The notes under the pieces: generated by a model
Told to the model about the DNA's origin: nothing
The model's database searches: none
What the model saw: only the letters and a program-made list of their open reading frames with translations
Position numbers and translations under genes: made by a program
NCBI GenBank assembly: GCA_016303035.1
Contig: JAEDML010000075.1
Coordinates: 1 to 6,352, forward strand
Direction of reading: 5' to 3'
Length of the DNA: 6,352 bases
Origin: Clostridiaceae bacterium
GTDB taxonomy: Bacteria; Bacillota; Clostridia; Oscillospirales; Acutalibacteraceae
Part shown: in pieces, positions 6,190-6,352 of the stretch
Layout of the letters: every line of letters begins with the position of its first letter
Position numbering within the stretch: position 1 is the stretch's first letter

Positions 6190-6220
6190 ACTGCCGCACA
6201 AAGTGCGGCAGTCTTTTTTT
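6190..6220 (+). terminator. Rho-independent terminator of radC
   Basis: ACTGCCGCAC (6190-6199) pairs perfectly with GTGCGGCAGT (6203-6212) around a three-base AAA loop. A C and seven Ts (6214-6220) follow. It begins 12 bases after the radC stop. On the other strand the hairpin lies directly after the hppA stop and is followed by an interrupted TTAATTTTAA, so it may serve both convergent genes. Confidence 0.92.
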
Positions 6221-6352
6221 AAAATATACTATATCTTACAACTACTGCTGCAAATACTATAGATACCATAGAAAGCAGTTTTATAAGAATGTTTATTGAA
6301 GGACCTGCGGTATCCTTAAACGGATCGCCTACCGTATCGCCGACAACGGCAG
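6219..6352 (-). CDS. hppA: Membrane-bound ion-translocating pyrophosphatase, C-terminal end (partial)
   Basis: On the minus strand a frame open from the window edge ends in TAA (6219-6221) and encodes the last 43 residues of a protein whose start lies beyond 6352. It contains GDTVGDPFKDTAGPS followed by INILIKL, the strongly conserved C-terminal motif of membrane pyrophosphatases, in which acidic residues and lysine contribute to the Mg-pyrophosphate site. A hydrophobic final helix follows (about the last 20 residues: SMVSIVFAAVVV, ending RYSIF). These integral membrane enzymes couple pyrophosphate hydrolysis to pumping of H+ or Na+. Which ion is pumped and whether K+ is needed depend on residues outside the window. 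The gene converges on radC, and its stop codon overlaps the T-run of the radC terminator. Confidence 0.9.
   Translation of the reverse strand, partial: AVVGDTVGDPFKDTAGPSINILIKLLSMVSIVFAAVVVRYSIF

Noticed and set aside
1..6352. CRISPR array, tRNA or rRNA genes, insertion sequences
   Set aside because: No regularly spaced repeats, no tRNA-like cloverleaf, no rRNA segments and no transposase-like frame or terminal inverted repeats were seen.

Overview
The window looks like chromosomal DNA from a low-to-mid G+C Gram-positive bacterium of the class Clostridia. The reasons are sigma-A-type promoters, strong AGGAG-like ribosome binding sites, a Clostridia-style alanyl-tRNA synthetase and a RadC that begins with the SHSGHRERV motif. 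The exact genus cannot be read from the sequence. Most of the window is housekeeping DNA, and one short AT-rich block stands out as accessory.

Layout. Positions 1-66 may hold the 3' end of an upstream reading frame. A perfect-consensus promoter (TTGACA, 17 bases, TATAAT) at 106-134 drives a plus-strand operon of alaS (176-2806), a HIT-family nucleotide-binding protein (2806-3147, overlapping the alaS stop by one base) and a phosphoribosyltransferase (3169-3711). A perfect 34-base palindrome at 3763-3796 closes the operon as a likely terminator. Next comes an AT-rich block (about 30-32% G+C by hand count) holding a two-gene toxin/immunity-like pair: a 68-residue protein matching only the C-terminal half of the ribonuclease barnase (3897-4103), and a full-length barstar-family inhibitor (4114-4404). 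An RluA-family pseudouridine synthase runs convergently on the minus strand (4414-5400), with only 9 bases between its stop and that of barstar. A radC gene (5486-6178) is transcribed divergently from the synthase from a good promoter at 5419-5447. A rho-independent terminator (6190-6220) follows radC. The window ends in the last 43 codons of a minus-strand membrane pyrophosphatase (hppA, 6219-6352).

How the genes relate. alaS and the pseudouridine synthase serve translation. The HIT protein and the phosphoribosyltransferase are nucleotide-metabolism enzymes co-transcribed with alaS. The barnase/barstar pair is the most interesting element. The inhibitor keeps the interface residues known from barstar. 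The nuclease keeps the catalytic Glu, Arg, Arg and His of the barnase C-terminal half but lacks the whole N-terminal half, including the lysine needed for full activity. It could be a decayed toxin module, a remnant of a polymorphic-toxin tip, or a small protein with a new role. I found nothing in the window that amounts to a wholly new multi-gene system.
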